64,000 nt of DNA, from assembly GCA_017443595.1 (NCBI GenBank), contig JAFSYU010000016.1:1-64000 (forward strand), read 5' to 3'. The notes beneath the pieces were generated by a model. The model saw nothing but the letters and a program-made list of their open reading frames with translations, did not search any database and was not told the DNA's origin. Source of the stretch: Clostridia bacterium (GTDB taxonomy: Bacteria > Bacillota > Clostridia > Oscillospirales > CAG-272). Position numbers and translations under genes: made by a program. Positions 15,424-25,432 of the stretch are shown here, piece by piece (the stretch's first letter is position 1; every line of letters begins with the position of its first letter).

Positions 15424-18400
15424 GTTTTGTTCATCTTCACGTCCACAGTGAGTACAGTCTTCTTGACGGAGCCTGCCGTATAAAAGATATTGCAAAAACG
15501 GTAAAAGCTTTAGGTCAGGATTCCGTCGCCATAACGGACCACGGCGCAATGTTCGGCGCCGCGGAGTTTTACCTCGCCTGTAAAGAAGAAGGAATAAAGC
15601 CGATAATAGGCTGTGAAGTGTACGTTGCTCCCGAAACGCGTTTTGACAAAAAGCGCGACAACGCTTATAACCATATGATCCTTTTGTGCAAAAATGAAAC
15701 GGGATATAAAAATCTGATATACCTCGTTTCAAAAGCGTATACGGAGGGATTTTACGTTAAACCGAGGATAGACAACGAACTTTTGTCGGATCACGCGGAA
15801 GGTCTTATATGTTTGTCCGGATGTATTGCGGGATATATACCGCAAATGCTTGTTAAAGGCAATTATGAGCGTGCAAAAGAATACGCGCTGTGGCTGAACA
15901 AAATATTCGGAAAAGACAACTTTTATCTTGAACTTCAGGATCACGGCTCAGAAGAGGAAGAACTTGCGCTGAAAGAACTTGTAAAACTGTCTGAAGATAC
16001 CGGCATACCGACAGTCGCCACAAATGACGCGCATTATATAGCGAAACGCGACGCAGACAAGCAGGCAATACTTTTATGCATACAGACAAAAAGCGTTATA
16101 TCGGACGGAAGACCGATAGGTTTTGACACGGATGAGTTTTATTTAAAATCGGAATCGGAAATGCAGCGCGTTTTCGGCAAAAATTCAGAAGCAATAGAAA
16201 ACTCGCAGAAAATCGCCGATATGTGCAGCTTTGAATTTGACTTTTCAAAGCTTTACTTGCCGAAATATAAAACAGATAACGGCAAGCCTGCAAAAGAATA
16301 TCTGCGTGATCTTACTTATAACGGTATAAAACGCAGGCTTGGCGACAAAACGCTTGAATATACGGATCAGTTTACGGAAAATGAATATCTGCAGCGCGTT
16401 GAATACGAGCTTTCCGTTATAGATAAAATGGGCTTCAACGAGTATTATCTCATAGTTGAAGATTACGTAGGTTACGCAAAAACGCACGGTATAACCACGG
16501 GTCCCGGCAGAGGCTCGGGCGCCGGCAGCATAGTTGCCTTTCTGATAGGTATCACCGACGTTGACTCGATCCGCTACGGACTTATGTTTGAGCGTTTTTT
16601 AAATCCGGAAAGAAAAGGAATGCCGGACTTTGACGTTGACTTTTCCGACGTTGAAAGACACAGGGTAATTGAATATATAACGGAAAAATACGGTCGTGAA
16701 AGGGTAAGCCAGATAGTAACGTTCGGCACGCTTGCCGCAAGAGCCGCGGTGCGCGACGTCGGACGCGCAATGGGAATGCCGGTATCCGACGTTGATTCCG
16801 TTGCAAAGCTTATCCCGTCGCGCGTCAAAAGGATCACGGAAAACGAAGACGGAGAAACGGAAGAGAATTTCGTAAAAGTGGAATCCGTGGCGGACGTGCT
16901 TGAAGCGCCGGAGGGAGCGGAGCTCAAAACAAGATACGATAACGAGCCGAAAGTCAGAGTACTGCTTGACAATTCCATGTCCGTTGAAGGCATACCGAGA
17001 AATATATCAACTCACGCGGCAGGCGTTATTATAACCGAAAAACCTGTGTGGGAATACGTGCCGCTTGCAATGAGCGGAGACGTTACGGTAACTCAGTACG
17101 ACAAGGATATGTCCGAAAAAGTCGGGCTTGTCAAATTTGATATTCTGGGCATAAGCTATCTGTCGATAATCGAGGAAACCGAAAAACAGATACGCGAATA
17201 CGACCCGGAATTTGACATATCAAAAGCTCCGCTTGACGATAAAGCAACGTACGATCTTATAAGCATAGGCGACACGGGCGGCGTTTTCCAGCTTGAAAAA
17301 GCAGGTATGCGCAGAGTTCTTACACAGCTGAAACCGAGCTGTTTTGACGATATCATAGCCGTTATAGCGCTGTACCGTCCCGGACCTATGAAAAATATTC
17401 CGACGTTTATTGAAAACCGCCACGACACATCAAAAATTAAATACCTGTCAGATAAATTAAAACCGATCCTTGACGTAACGTACGGCGTTATCGTATATCA
17501 GGAGCAAGTTCTTCAGATATTCCGTGATCTTGCCGGATATTCTTTCGGCCGCGCGGACGTCGTGCGCCGCCTGATGAAAAAATCAGACGCGGAAAAAATG
17601 AAGCAGCAGCGCGACATCTTCATAAACGGCGAGGAGGAAGACGGTAAACTTACCGTACCCGGCGCCGTCCGTCTCGGAATGGACGCAAAAGACGCGGACG
17701 AGCTGTTTTCACAGATGGAATCGTTCTCCGGCTATGCGTATAATAAATCTCACGCGGCGTCGTACGCTTTTCTAACGTACAGGACAGCGTATCTGAAATG
17801 CCATTATTTTGCGGAATATATGTCGGCGCTTCTGACAAGCGTACTCGGCAAAAGCCTCGATAAAACAGCCGAGTATATAAACGAATGCAGCAAGCACGGC
17901 GTAAAAGTGCTTCCGCCGGATATAAACGAAAGCGGAGTTTATTATCATGTAGTCAACAAAGACGGGGCAAAAAATATCCGTTTCGGTCTTCTCGCGGTCA
18001 AAAACGTGGGCGGAAATTTCGTGCCGCTGATAATCAAAGAACGTGAGAACAGAAAGTTCAGATCGCTGTCTGACTTTATACGCAGAATGGCGCCGTACGA
18101 CTGCAACAGAAAACAGATCGAAGCGCTTATAAAGAGCGGCGCGTTCGACTGCTTCGGCGTTTACAGGAGCAAAATGCTTGCCGTGTACGGTGAAATAATA
18201 GACAGAGAACAGGCGGCGGCAAGAAAGAGCGTCACCGGGCAGATGGATATGTTTTCAATGTCCGGCGGCGAAGATATATCGGGCGAGCCGGAATATCCGG
18301 ATATTGAAGAATTCTCGTTTAAAGATATACTTGCGCTTGAAAAAGAATCCACGGGTTACTATTTTTCCGGTCATATTCTTGACGGATACAAAAAGCACAG

Positions 18401-19025
18401 CAACGATCTGAATCCGGTCGAGATAGCGGAAATAACATCTTCATTCAACGCGGAAGGCGAAGAAGACGAAGAGCCGAATTCCGCGTATGAAAACAAAAAA
18501 GTAACTGTTTGCGGTATGCTCACGCGATTTACGGTCAAAACTACCAAAAAAGGAGACGATATGGCGTTTATGACCGTTGAAGACAGATTCGGTGAAATTG
18601 AAGTGATACTTTTCCCGGCGATCTATGAAAAATACCGCGCGTATATATCTTCGACTGAACCTATGTACGTTATCGGTACCGTCAGCAAGCGCGTTGAAGA
18701 AGACGCAAAACTGTTATGCGACGCGGTGTATCCGCTTATACCGGACGACAGATATACAAAACCGGAAAAGCCAACCGAAAACAAAGCTGTTAACAAAAAT
18801 AAAAAAATCTACGTCAGAGTACCTTCTAAAGATAAAGAGATATATCCGGAAATAGAACGCGTTCTCGCGCTGGCGGAGATATATAACAGCGAGACGGCGA
18901 AAGACAGGCTGATCATATACGCGGAAGATACAAAAACGTATTACGATCCGGTTTCGGTCGATATGACAGCAGGTCTGAAGGACGCGCTTATTAAGCTGTG
19001 CGGCGAACAGAACGTGCGGCCCTAA
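15420..19025 (+). CDS. dnaE: DNA polymerase III subunit alpha (DnaE)
   Basis: A C-family replicative polymerase of 1201 residues. An N-terminal PHP domain (about 4-290; HVHSEYSLLDG, TDHGAM) is followed by the polymerase core with catalytic aspartates in PDFDVDF (D405/D407), the signature GPGRGSGAGS, a helix-hairpin-helix region and a C-terminal OB fold (VTVCGMLTRF). It lacks the exonuclease insert found in PolC, which is also encoded here, so it probably extends primers during lagging-strand synthesis. The start is TTG at 15420, overlapping the whiA stop and preceded by GGGAG with an 8-base gap. Confidence 0.97.
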   Translation: MSFVHLHVHSEYSLLDGACRIKDIAKTVKALGQDSVAITDHGAMFGAAEFYLACKEEGIKPIIGCEVYVAPETRFDKKRDNAYNHMILLCKNETGYKNLIYLVSKAYTEGFYVKPRIDNELLSDHAEGLICLSGCIAGYIPQMLVKGNYERAKEYALWLNKIFGKDNFYLELQDHGSEEEELALKELVKLSEDTGIPTVATNDAHYIAKRDADKQAILLCIQTKSVISDGRPIGFDTDEFYLKSESEMQRVFGKNSEAIENSQKIADMCSFEFDFSKLYLPKYKTDNGKPAKEYLRDLTYNGIKRRLGDKTLEYTDQFTENEYLQRVEYELSVIDKMGFNEYYLIVEDYVGYAKTHGITTGPGRGSGAGSIVAFLIGITDVDSIRYGLMFERFLNPERKGMPDFDVDFSDVERHRVIEYITEKYGRERVSQIVTFGTLAARAAVRDVGRAMGMPVSDVDSVAKLIPSRVKRITENEDGETEENFVKVESVADVLEAPEGAELKTRYDNEPKVRVLLDNSMSVEGIPRNISTHAAGVIITEKPVWEYVPLAMSGDVTVTQYDKDMSEKVGLVKFDILGISYLSIIEETEKQIREYDPEFDISKAPLDDKATYDLISIGDTGGVFQLEKAGMRRVLTQLKPSCFDDIIAVIALYRPGPMKNIPTFIENRHDTSKIKYLSDKLKPILDVTYGVIVYQEQVLQIFRDLAGYSFGRADVVRRLMKKSDAEKMKQQRDIFINGEEEDGKLTVPGAVRLGMDAKDADELFSQMESFSGYAYNKSHAASYAFLTYRTAYLKCHYFAEYMSALLTSVLGKSLDKTAEYINECSKHGVKVLPPDINESGVYYHVVNKDGAKNIRFGLLAVKNVGGNFVPLIIKERENRKFRSLSDFIRRMAPYDCNRKQIEALIKSGAFDCFGVYRSKMLAVYGEIIDREQAAARKSVTGQMDMFSMSGGEDISGEPEYPDIEEFSFKDILALEKESTGYYFSGHILDGYKKHSNDLNPVEIAEITSSFNAEGEEDEEPNSAYENKKVTVCGMLTRFTVKTTKKGDDMAFMTVEDRFGEIEVILFPAIYEKYRAYISSTEPMYVIGTVSKRVEEDAKLLCDAVYPLIPDDRYTKPEKPTENKAVNKNKKIYVRVPSKDKEIYPEIERVLALAEIYNSETAKDRLIIYAEDTKTYYDPVSVDMTAGLKDALIKLCGEQNVRP

Positions 19026-19118
19026 TTCATATAAAATTTAAAATAGACAGTAGAAAACTGCAACGCAGGGTGCTATAATTTATATAATTATTTTATCTGC
19101 CTTTTTGGAGGTGATAGT

Positions 19119-21767
19119 ATAAATAAGTTTTTTGAGGCTTTGAAAAAAGCGATAATCGCCGTTATCACGTTTTTTACAAACGTTTCGGATAAATTAAAAG
19201 CGACAAGGAAAAGCGCAAAAGAAAAGCGCGCCAAACGCGACGAGAAAAGAGGCTACCACATTTACTGGGGCAAGGCTTTCAGACGTGTTTTGTCTCTGTC
19301 TTTGCATTTTCTTATACGCATTATTTCATATATATTCAATATTCTGATAACCGTCATAATAATTGCTATGATCACCGCGGTAATTGTCGGAATAGTATTC
19401 GCGTTTTATTTAAAAAACAACATAGATCCAACGCTTGACGTTGATTATCTGCGTACGGAGCAGGACGGCACTACGAGGTTTTACATTTACGACGAAAAAG
19501 GCGAAGAGGTGGAACTTGAAGAAGAACGCATCCACGGCGGTGAAAACAGGATATGGGTGCCGATAAAGGAAGTACCGGATCACGTTATAGACGCGTTCAT
19601 TGCTATAGAAGACCACAGATTCTGGGATCATCAGGGCGTTGACTGGTACAGGACGCTCGGCGCCGTGCAGAATTTTCTGATCCCTTCCGGATCGACGTTC
19701 GGCGGCTCGACGATCACACAGCAGCTCGTCAAGAACGTCACCGGCGACGACGAGTATTCCATACAGAGAAAAATACAGGAAATATTCAGAGCTTTATACG
19801 TAGAGCAGAAGCTGAACAAAAAAGAAATACTTGAATATTATCTTAACACCATATATCTGTCGCAGGGCTGTTACGGAATAAAAACGGCGGCAAAAACGTA
19901 CTTCGGAAAAGAAGTCTCGGATCTGTCGCTTGCGGAGGGAGCGGCTCTCGCTTCCATTGTAAAATATCCGACAAAATACGACCCTAAGCAGAACCCGGAA
20001 TACAATCAGGAGCGTCGCAATACGGTCCTGAAAACGATGTACAACTACGGAAAGATAACGAAAGAAGAGTTTGAGGACGCCTGGGACGAGCCGCTGAAGC
20101 TCTACAACCCGCCTAAAAACAGCAGTGAAGAGGCGGAGACGGGAGCGCACGTATCGTCCGACTACGTTGACGCGGTAATTGAAGACCTTATAGAAGATAT
20201 AATGGAGCTTAAAAACGTATCGCGCGAAATAGCTTCAAACCTTATATTCTCAAGCGGTTACCGCGTGTATCTGTGCATGGATACGAAAGTGCAGTCCATA
20301 CTTGAAAAATGCTATCTTGACGATAAAAATTTCCCGGATGAATCAGGCTTTTATATAATCCCGCCGCAGTCGGCGATGGTCGTATGCGACCCGGAGACGG
20401 GTGACTGTCTCGGCCTTATAGGCAGAAGATGGGCAAAAACGCAGAGCAGGATATTCAACGGCGCAACGCAGGCGAGAAGATCTCCGGGTTCGTCAATAAA
20501 ACCGCTTTCAACGTACGGACCGGCAATAGAACTCGGACTTGTAACGTGGGGCACGGTAGTAGACGATACGCCGGTAACGGTCGATCTTGATACCGGCAAA
20601 CAGTGGCCGCAGAACGTCCTCAAGGAATATAACGGACTTGTAAACGTAAGATACGCGGTTCAGGAATCGCTTAATACCATAGCGGTCAAAGTGCTCCAAA
20701 AAGTCACGGTCGAAAGATCGTACGAATATCTTAAAAAACTCGGTATAAGAAACCTTGTTGAATCATATACGAATTCAAACGGACAGACGATGTCCGACCT
20801 TGAGATAGCGCCTCTCGCGCTCGGCGCCACCACTCTCGGTCTTACCGTGCGTGAAATGGCAAGCGCGTATACCACGTTTACAAACGGCGGTATCCACAAC
20901 AAGTGCAGGACTTATACGAAAGTGCTTGACTCTCAGGGCAACGTCGTGATAGACAACAAGCCGGAAAGTACGACGGTTTTCAGCGCCGACACCTGCACTA
21001 TAATGACGATGCTTATGGAAAACGTTGTCAACACAAAAGCAGGTTATCTCAAGATCGACGATATGACGGCGGCAGCCGGCAAGACCGGTACGTCGATGTT
21101 CGAGTACGACAGATGGTTCTGCGGATTCACGCCGTATTACGTTGCGGCGGTCTGGTACGGTTTCTACGATAATACGCCGCTTCATAAATACAACGTAAAC
21201 CCCGGTATGTATATCTTTGATAAAGTTATGGTACAGCTTCACCAGGAGATGTACGATAAAGCAAAGGCAAATGGAACGGAGCTTATTCAGGAGTTCCCGA
21301 CGGTAGGCGATATCGTTGAAGTTACTGTATGCAAGGATTCGGGAATGCTTTATAATCCCGAGACCTGCGGCAGAGACGAAAGAGGCGGCAGAGCGGAAAA
21401 GGCGTACTATATAAACGGCACGCAGCCTACGACTTACTGCACGCGCCATATGGTCGTAAACTACTGTAAGGAATCGGGCGCCGTAGCGAACTTCTACTGC
21501 CCGGAGACAACCGAAAAAGTCCTTGTACTTGAAACGGAACGCGACTTCCCGTCGTACGTATATATCGCTGACCGTTCATACGTGTATCATCCGGATCCGG
21601 CAAAGGTATGCACGATCCATACGCAATTTTGGCAGGAAGAAACGACAGATACAGAAGAGATCACAGAAACCGACGTGATAACGGAAACGGATGAACTGAC
21701 GGAAACGGAAGCGCCGCCGAACGCGGACGACGCGCCGGATGACGAAAATAATATAAACCCGGAATAA
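19119..21767 (+). CDS. Class A penicillin-binding protein (PBP1A family), probable ATA start
   Basis: A bifunctional peptidoglycan glycosyltransferase and transpeptidase. A basic cytoplasmic tail and one membrane helix (about 60-95) precede a GT51 domain with the catalytic Glu in AIEDHRFWDHQG and the GSTITQQLVKN motif. The transpeptidase has SSIK (SxxK), SLN and KTGT. A Cys-rich segment after about 720 and a Thr/Glu-rich tail are unusual. There is no ATG or GTG at the N-terminus. The first standard start is TTG at 19140, 28 bases past the only good SD. GGAGG (19107-19111) is 7 bases from an in-frame ATA at 19119 (ATA AAT AAG TTT...). I chose this rare start; with TTG the protein is 875 residues. 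Confidence 0.9.
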   Translation: MNKFFEALKKAIIAVITFFTNVSDKLKATRKSAKEKRAKRDEKRGYHIYWGKAFRRVLSLSLHFLIRIISYIFNILITVIIIAMITAVIVGIVFAFYLKNNIDPTLDVDYLRTEQDGTTRFYIYDEKGEEVELEEERIHGGENRIWVPIKEVPDHVIDAFIAIEDHRFWDHQGVDWYRTLGAVQNFLIPSGSTFGGSTITQQLVKNVTGDDEYSIQRKIQEIFRALYVEQKLNKKEILEYYLNTIYLSQGCYGIKTAAKTYFGKEVSDLSLAEGAALASIVKYPTKYDPKQNPEYNQERRNTVLKTMYNYGKITKEEFEDAWDEPLKLYNPPKNSSEEAETGAHVSSDYVDAVIEDLIEDIMELKNVSREIASNLIFSSGYRVYLCMDTKVQSILEKCYLDDKNFPDESGFYIIPPQSAMVVCDPETGDCLGLIGRRWAKTQSRIFNGATQARRSPGSSIKPLSTYGPAIELGLVTWGTVVDDTPVTVDLDTGKQWPQNVLKEYNGLVNVRYAVQESLNTIAVKVLQKVTVERSYEYLKKLGIRNLVESYTNSNGQTMSDLEIAPLALGATTLGLTVREMASAYTTFTNGGIHNKCRTYTKVLDSQGNVVIDNKPESTTVFSADTCTIMTMLMENVVNTKAGYLKIDDMTAAAGKTGTSMFEYDRWFCGFTPYYVAAVWYGFYDNTPLHKYNVNPGMYIFDKVMVQLHQEMYDKAKANGTELIQEFPTVGDIVEVTVCKDSGMLYNPETCGRDERGGRAEKAYYINGTQPTTYCTRHMVVNYCKESGAVANFYCPETTEKVLVLETERDFPSYVYIADRSYVYHPDPAKVCTIHTQFWQEETTDTEEITETDVITETDELTETEAPPNADDAPDDENNINPE

Positions 21768-21782
21768 ATAATAAATTATTAC

Positions 21783-21811
21783 TTGACTTTTTCTTTAAAT
21801 TGTTGTATAAT
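21783..21811 (+). promoter_or_regulatory. Promoter of the lipoprotein gene at 21.8 kb
   Basis: TTGACT (21783-21788), 17-bp spacer, TATAAT (21806-21811). Transcription should begin at 21817-21818. Confidence 0.85.
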
Positions 21812-21858
21812 TATTTATGAATTACAGTTTTCTTAATATCAGGAGGAACATTTCCCGT

Positions 21859-22773
21859 ATGAAAATCAAAAGAACAATAGCGCTTGCGCTTGCTTTGCTT
21901 ACTTTACTTGTTTTCGCCGCGTGTAACGTCGCCGGCAGCCTTTACAGCGAAAAAAACGCGTACGTTTCCGTATACGTTTACGGTGAAAACGGAAAGACTC
22001 TGCTTTCAACCGACGCGATAAGAGTTGCACCGCTTGAAGAAGAGACGACGGCTGAAGAAACGACCGAAGGCGGACTTCTTACCGAGGAAGCGGCGCGTCA
22101 GCGTTACCGCACTACGCCCACGGGTATGTATGCGCTTGAGCTTTGCATAACAAACAAAGATAAAAACGCGGAGCTGCCGACCGTAATCGTTTCGCAGTTC
22201 CAGGGTGAAATCGAATATTCGCTTGACAGCGTTTTAGGCTGCACGGCGGGAAAAGCTTCCGGCTCAAACGATATTTATGAATGGGAATGCAAGGTCAACG
22301 ATGTAGTAGTGGACCCGTTCAAAACCAAGCTTGAAAACTACGATAAAGTCGTATTCTCGTTTGTTGAAAGAACGTACCGCACGTTTACCGCGACGTTTGA
22401 AATAAACAACGGTGCCGAAACGCTTATATCCGAGACTAAATTCAACGTCAATGGCGAAAAAGCCGATATGAACATCGCAAACTACTTAAACAGCGATTAT
22501 CTTGACGATAAGACCGGCGAACCGGTACAGCCCGTTAAAACCAAACTCGGCATAACTCTTTCAGAGGACGGAAAACGCGTTGTCAAGATAGGAGATCTTG
22601 AAAATGATGAAACTCATCACTGGATCTGCTACATAGGCGATATTGAAGACGGCACCGTTTCCGATCTGTCCGATACAAGAATAAGTGAAAGACTTACGAT
22701 CAGCTTTGAGTACCGTGATCTGAACGCTGAAGAGACCGAAGGACAGGAAGACGACGAAGAAACTGACGAATAA
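21859..22773 (+). CDS. Lipoprotein with duplicated DUF4430-like domain
   Basis: A secreted lipoprotein (lipobox LLVFAAC) with an acidic Thr/Glu-rich linker. Two related halves follow: the segment around YEWECKVNDVVVDP and that around HHWICYIGDIEDG, each ending in a VVFSF or LTISF strand. This resembles a repeated small beta domain of the DUF4430/transcobalamin-C type, but the match is by eye. The tail is acidic. An upstream in-frame ATG at 21817 coincides with the transcription start. AGGAGG (21841-21846) lies 12 bases before the ATG at 21859, which also puts the signal peptide at the N-terminus, so I chose that one. Function unknown. Confidence 0.75.
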   Translation: MKIKRTIALALALLTLLVFAACNVAGSLYSEKNAYVSVYVYGENGKTLLSTDAIRVAPLEEETTAEETTEGGLLTEEAARQRYRTTPTGMYALELCITNKDKNAELPTVIVSQFQGEIEYSLDSVLGCTAGKASGSNDIYEWECKVNDVVVDPFKTKLENYDKVVFSFVERTYRTFTATFEINNGAETLISETKFNVNGEKADMNIANYLNSDYLDDKTGEPVQPVKTKLGITLSEDGKRVVKIGDLENDETHHWICYIGDIEDGTVSDLSDTRISERLTISFEYRDLNAEETEGQEDDEETDE

Positions 22774-22789
22774 GGTTTAAACAAAGAAT

Positions 22790-22829
22790 AACAAGCTCGG
22801 ATTCGTTTGACCGGCCGGGCTTGTTTTGA
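22790..22829 (+). terminator. Terminator after the lipoprotein gene
   Basis: AACAAGCTCGG (22790-22800) pairs with CCGGGCTTGTT (22815-22825), followed by TTTTG. It lies between the lipoprotein gene and nusB. Confidence 0.75.
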
Positions 22830-22864
22830 GTTAAAATATAAACGTTTATCAAGGACGGATAAAT

Positions 22865-23299
22865 ATGACAGAGAAAAATAACAGCGGTTTTTCAAGGACC
22901 AAACTGCGCGAGCAGGCGTTCTGCCTTTTATTCGGCTACTCGCTATGCAAGCCGACTGAAGAAGAACTGAGCGAATATTACGAAAACGCGGTCAGAATAA
23001 ACGGATACGGAGATACTCCGTATCTGCAAAGCGTATTTTACGGCGTTGTAAAAGAAGCGGATCAGCTTGATCAGATAATAGAAAAGTACGCTGTAGGCTG
23101 GAAAAAGAACCGTATTTCACCTGTATCGCTCAATCTTATGCGTTTGTGCATATATGAAAGCAAGTACATAGAAGACGTTCCTGCTGCTGTCGCAATGAAC
23201 GAGGCGGTGGAGCTTGCCAAAAAGTACGATACGGAGCAGGCGCCGGCGTTTATAAACGGCATCCTGAACGCCGCCGTAAAAGGCGAAGGGCTTTTATAA
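22865..23299 (+). CDS. nusB: Transcription antitermination factor NusB
   Basis: A 144-residue all-helical RNA-binding protein of the antitermination complex that acts on rRNA operons with NusE (S10). Family features are the N-terminal RTKLREQAFCLLFGYSL, the central LMRLCIYESKYIEDVPAAVAMNEAVELAKKY (positions about 97-127) and the closing FINGILNAAV. It is the first gene of the nusB-xseA-xseB-ispA run and abuts the next gene. A possible -10 (TAAAAT near 22833) lies before it without a clear -35. Confidence 0.93.
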   Translation: MTEKNNSGFSRTKLREQAFCLLFGYSLCKPTEEELSEYYENAVRINGYGDTPYLQSVFYGVVKEADQLDQIIEKYAVGWKKNRISPVSLNLMRLCIYESKYIEDVPAAVAMNEAVELAKKYDTEQAPAFINGILNAAVKGEGLL

Positions 23300-24228
23300 T
23301 GAGCGTCACCGTTTTAGGCATAGACACAAGCAATTACACAACTTCTTTATCCGTCTGCGAAGACGGAGAAATAATAAGAAACGTCAAATTACCGCTTGCG
23401 GTAAAGAGCGGAGAAGTAGGCGTCAGACAAAACGACGCGGTGTTTTTGCATACGCTCAATCTTCCAAAAGCGTTTGATATGCTTGATTTTGATATAAAGA
23501 ATATTTCTGCCGTAGGATACAGTGACAGACCGCGTAACGCGGAAGGGTCTTATATGCCGTGTTTTATGTGCGGGCAGAGCGCCGCGAGCATTGTTTCAGA
23601 TACTCTCGGCGTTCCGTTGTATAAAAACTCGCATCAGGAAGGGCATATAAAAGCCGCGTTATATTCTTCAAAAATGCCGGAGTATGAAAAGTTTTACGCG
23701 TATCATTTGTCCGGCGGCACGCTTGAACTTCTTTCGGTAAAGTACGACGGCATAACGTATAATTGTGAAATATCCGGCAAAACGCTTGACGTTACGGCGG
23801 GACAGATGATAGACAGGATAGGCGTCATGCTCGGGCTTGATTTTCCGTGCGGCAAAGCTATGCAGGAGCTTGCCTGCGATAATAAAGAAGTACTGCCTAA
23901 AATAAACGTATCCGTTACAGGCGCAAACTGCAATCTTTCCGGTTTACAGAACAAAGCGGAAGACATGATAAAAAAAGGCGCGGCAAAATCTTATATCGCG
24001 TCGTACGTTATAGAATTCATCAAAAAAACGATAGAGAAAATGACGGACAACGCGATAAACAATGAAAAACTGCCGTTTTTGTTTTCCGGCGGCGTTTCTT
24101 CAAACAGACAGATAAAAGAATACTTTACAAATAAATACGGCGCATATTTCGCCGCACCGGAATTTTCCGCGGACAATGCGGCGGGAACTGCGCTTCTTAC
24201 TTATCAAAGGTTTGTTTATGGAAAATAA
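23299..24228 (+). CDS. TsaD/Kae1-like paralogue (M22 family) of the nusB-xseA locus
   Basis: A 309-residue ASKHA-fold protein related to TsaD, the enzyme that transfers threonylcarbamoyl to tRNA A37. It starts with VLGIDTSNYTTSLSV and keeps the metal-binding HQEGH motif, with LFSGGVSSNR and DNAAGTA near the C-terminus. Proteins of this type between nusB and xseA are common in Clostridia and distinct from the canonical tsaD gene, so I do not assign tsaD. They may be an alternative TsaD or a paralogue of unknown role. The gene overlaps xseA by 11 bases and is probably translationally coupled to it. Confidence 0.85.
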   Translation: MSVTVLGIDTSNYTTSLSVCEDGEIIRNVKLPLAVKSGEVGVRQNDAVFLHTLNLPKAFDMLDFDIKNISAVGYSDRPRNAEGSYMPCFMCGQSAASIVSDTLGVPLYKNSHQEGHIKAALYSSKMPEYEKFYAYHLSGGTLELLSVKYDGITYNCEISGKTLDVTAGQMIDRIGVMLGLDFPCGKAMQELACDNKEVLPKINVSVTGANCNLSGLQNKAEDMIKKGAAKSYIASYVIEFIKKTIEKMTDNAINNEKLPFLFSGGVSSNRQIKEYFTNKYGAYFAAPEFSADNAAGTALLTYQRFVYGK

Positions 24229-25432
24229 CGCTTTGACCGTAACTCAGCTTACGGAGATAATAAAAATGACGATAGACGGCGCTCCTTATTTGAACCGCGT
24301 CGCCGTATCAGGTGAAATATCAAATTTTAATCATCATTTTGCAAGCGGACATATGTATTTTACTTTAAAGGACGAAGGCGCGCAGCTCAAATGCGTTATG
24401 TTCCGCTCTCAGAATATAAATCTTCGCATAAAGCCGGAAAACGGTATGAAAGTGCTTTGCACCGGCAGAATAAGCGTCTATCCGCAGGACGGCAGATATC
24501 AGTTATACGTTAACGATATTATCGAAGACGGAATAGGAGCTCTGTATATAGAAGCTGAAAGAGTCAGAAAAAAGCTTGAAGCAGAAGGCGTATTTTCCGA
24601 AAAACTGAAAAGACCGCTTCCGCAGTTTCCGAAAAAAATAGGCGTGATCACATCGCAGACCGGGGCGGCGGTAAGAGATATAATCAATATCGCTGCAAGC
24701 AGATATCCCGCGTGTGAAATAATAGTTTACCCGGCTATCGTGCAAGGCGAATACGCGGTAAAAACGTTGATTGACGGATTGGCGTATTTTAATAAAGCCG
24801 AGAAAGTTGATACTATAATAATCGGAAGAGGCGGCGGATCGATAGAAGATCTGCAGCCGTTCAATACGGAGGATGTCGCATACGCGGTAAGAGCGTCTGA
24901 GATCCCCGTTATTTCCGCCGTTGGACACGAAACAGACTTTACCGTATGTGATTTTGCCGCGGACGTGCGCGCTTCAACGCCGTCTCACGCCGCGGAGCTC
25001 GCCGTGCCGGACAGCAAGGCGCTGCGCGACGCGCTTGATTCGGATCTTTATAAACTGAAGAGGATCATTGAAAAAATTATATCCGACGGAAAAGCATCAG
25101 TTGAAAAAGCCGCTTCATCACGCGCGTTTACTTCACTTGAAAGTCAGATAACGGACAGAAGACAAATGCTTGATACGATAAGCGGCAGCATGGCGGATAA
25201 GCTGAATATAATTTTATTAAAGAGAAGAAAAGAATTTGAAACGGCGGCGGCAAGACTTGATTCAACAAGCCCTCTAAAAGTTCTGTCACGCGGATATTCT
25301 TTTGTAGAAAAAGACGGCGTGCCTGTATCTGACGCAAGTAAGATAAAGACAGGCGATAATATAAACGTAACGATGAATAACGGCGTGGCAGCCGCGACCG
25401 TTTATGAGGTGAAATTAAATGGAAAACAATGA
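24218..25432 (+). CDS. xseA: Exodeoxyribonuclease VII large subunit
   Basis: Catalytic subunit of exonuclease VII, which degrades single-stranded DNA to oligonucleotides. An N-terminal OB fold (LTVTQLTEIIK, RVAVSGEISNFNHH) is followed by the nuclease domain with IGVITSQTGAAVRDI, IIIGRGGGSIEDLQPF and ISAVGHETDFTVCDFAADVRASTP, then a coiled-coil region. An earlier in-frame start exists at 24176, but AAAGG with a 7-base gap points to the ATG at 24218 (MENNALTV), giving 404 residues. It overlaps both neighbours. Confidence 0.95.
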   Translation: MENNALTVTQLTEIIKMTIDGAPYLNRVAVSGEISNFNHHFASGHMYFTLKDEGAQLKCVMFRSQNINLRIKPENGMKVLCTGRISVYPQDGRYQLYVNDIIEDGIGALYIEAERVRKKLEAEGVFSEKLKRPLPQFPKKIGVITSQTGAAVRDIINIAASRYPACEIIVYPAIVQGEYAVKTLIDGLAYFNKAEKVDTIIIGRGGGSIEDLQPFNTEDVAYAVRASEIPVISAVGHETDFTVCDFAADVRASTPSHAAELAVPDSKALRDALDSDLYKLKRIIEKIISDGKASVEKAASSRAFTSLESQITDRRQMLDTISGSMADKLNIILLKRRKEFETAAARLDSTSPLKVLSRGYSFVEKDGVPVSDASKIKTGDNINVTMNNGVAAATVYEVKLNGKQ

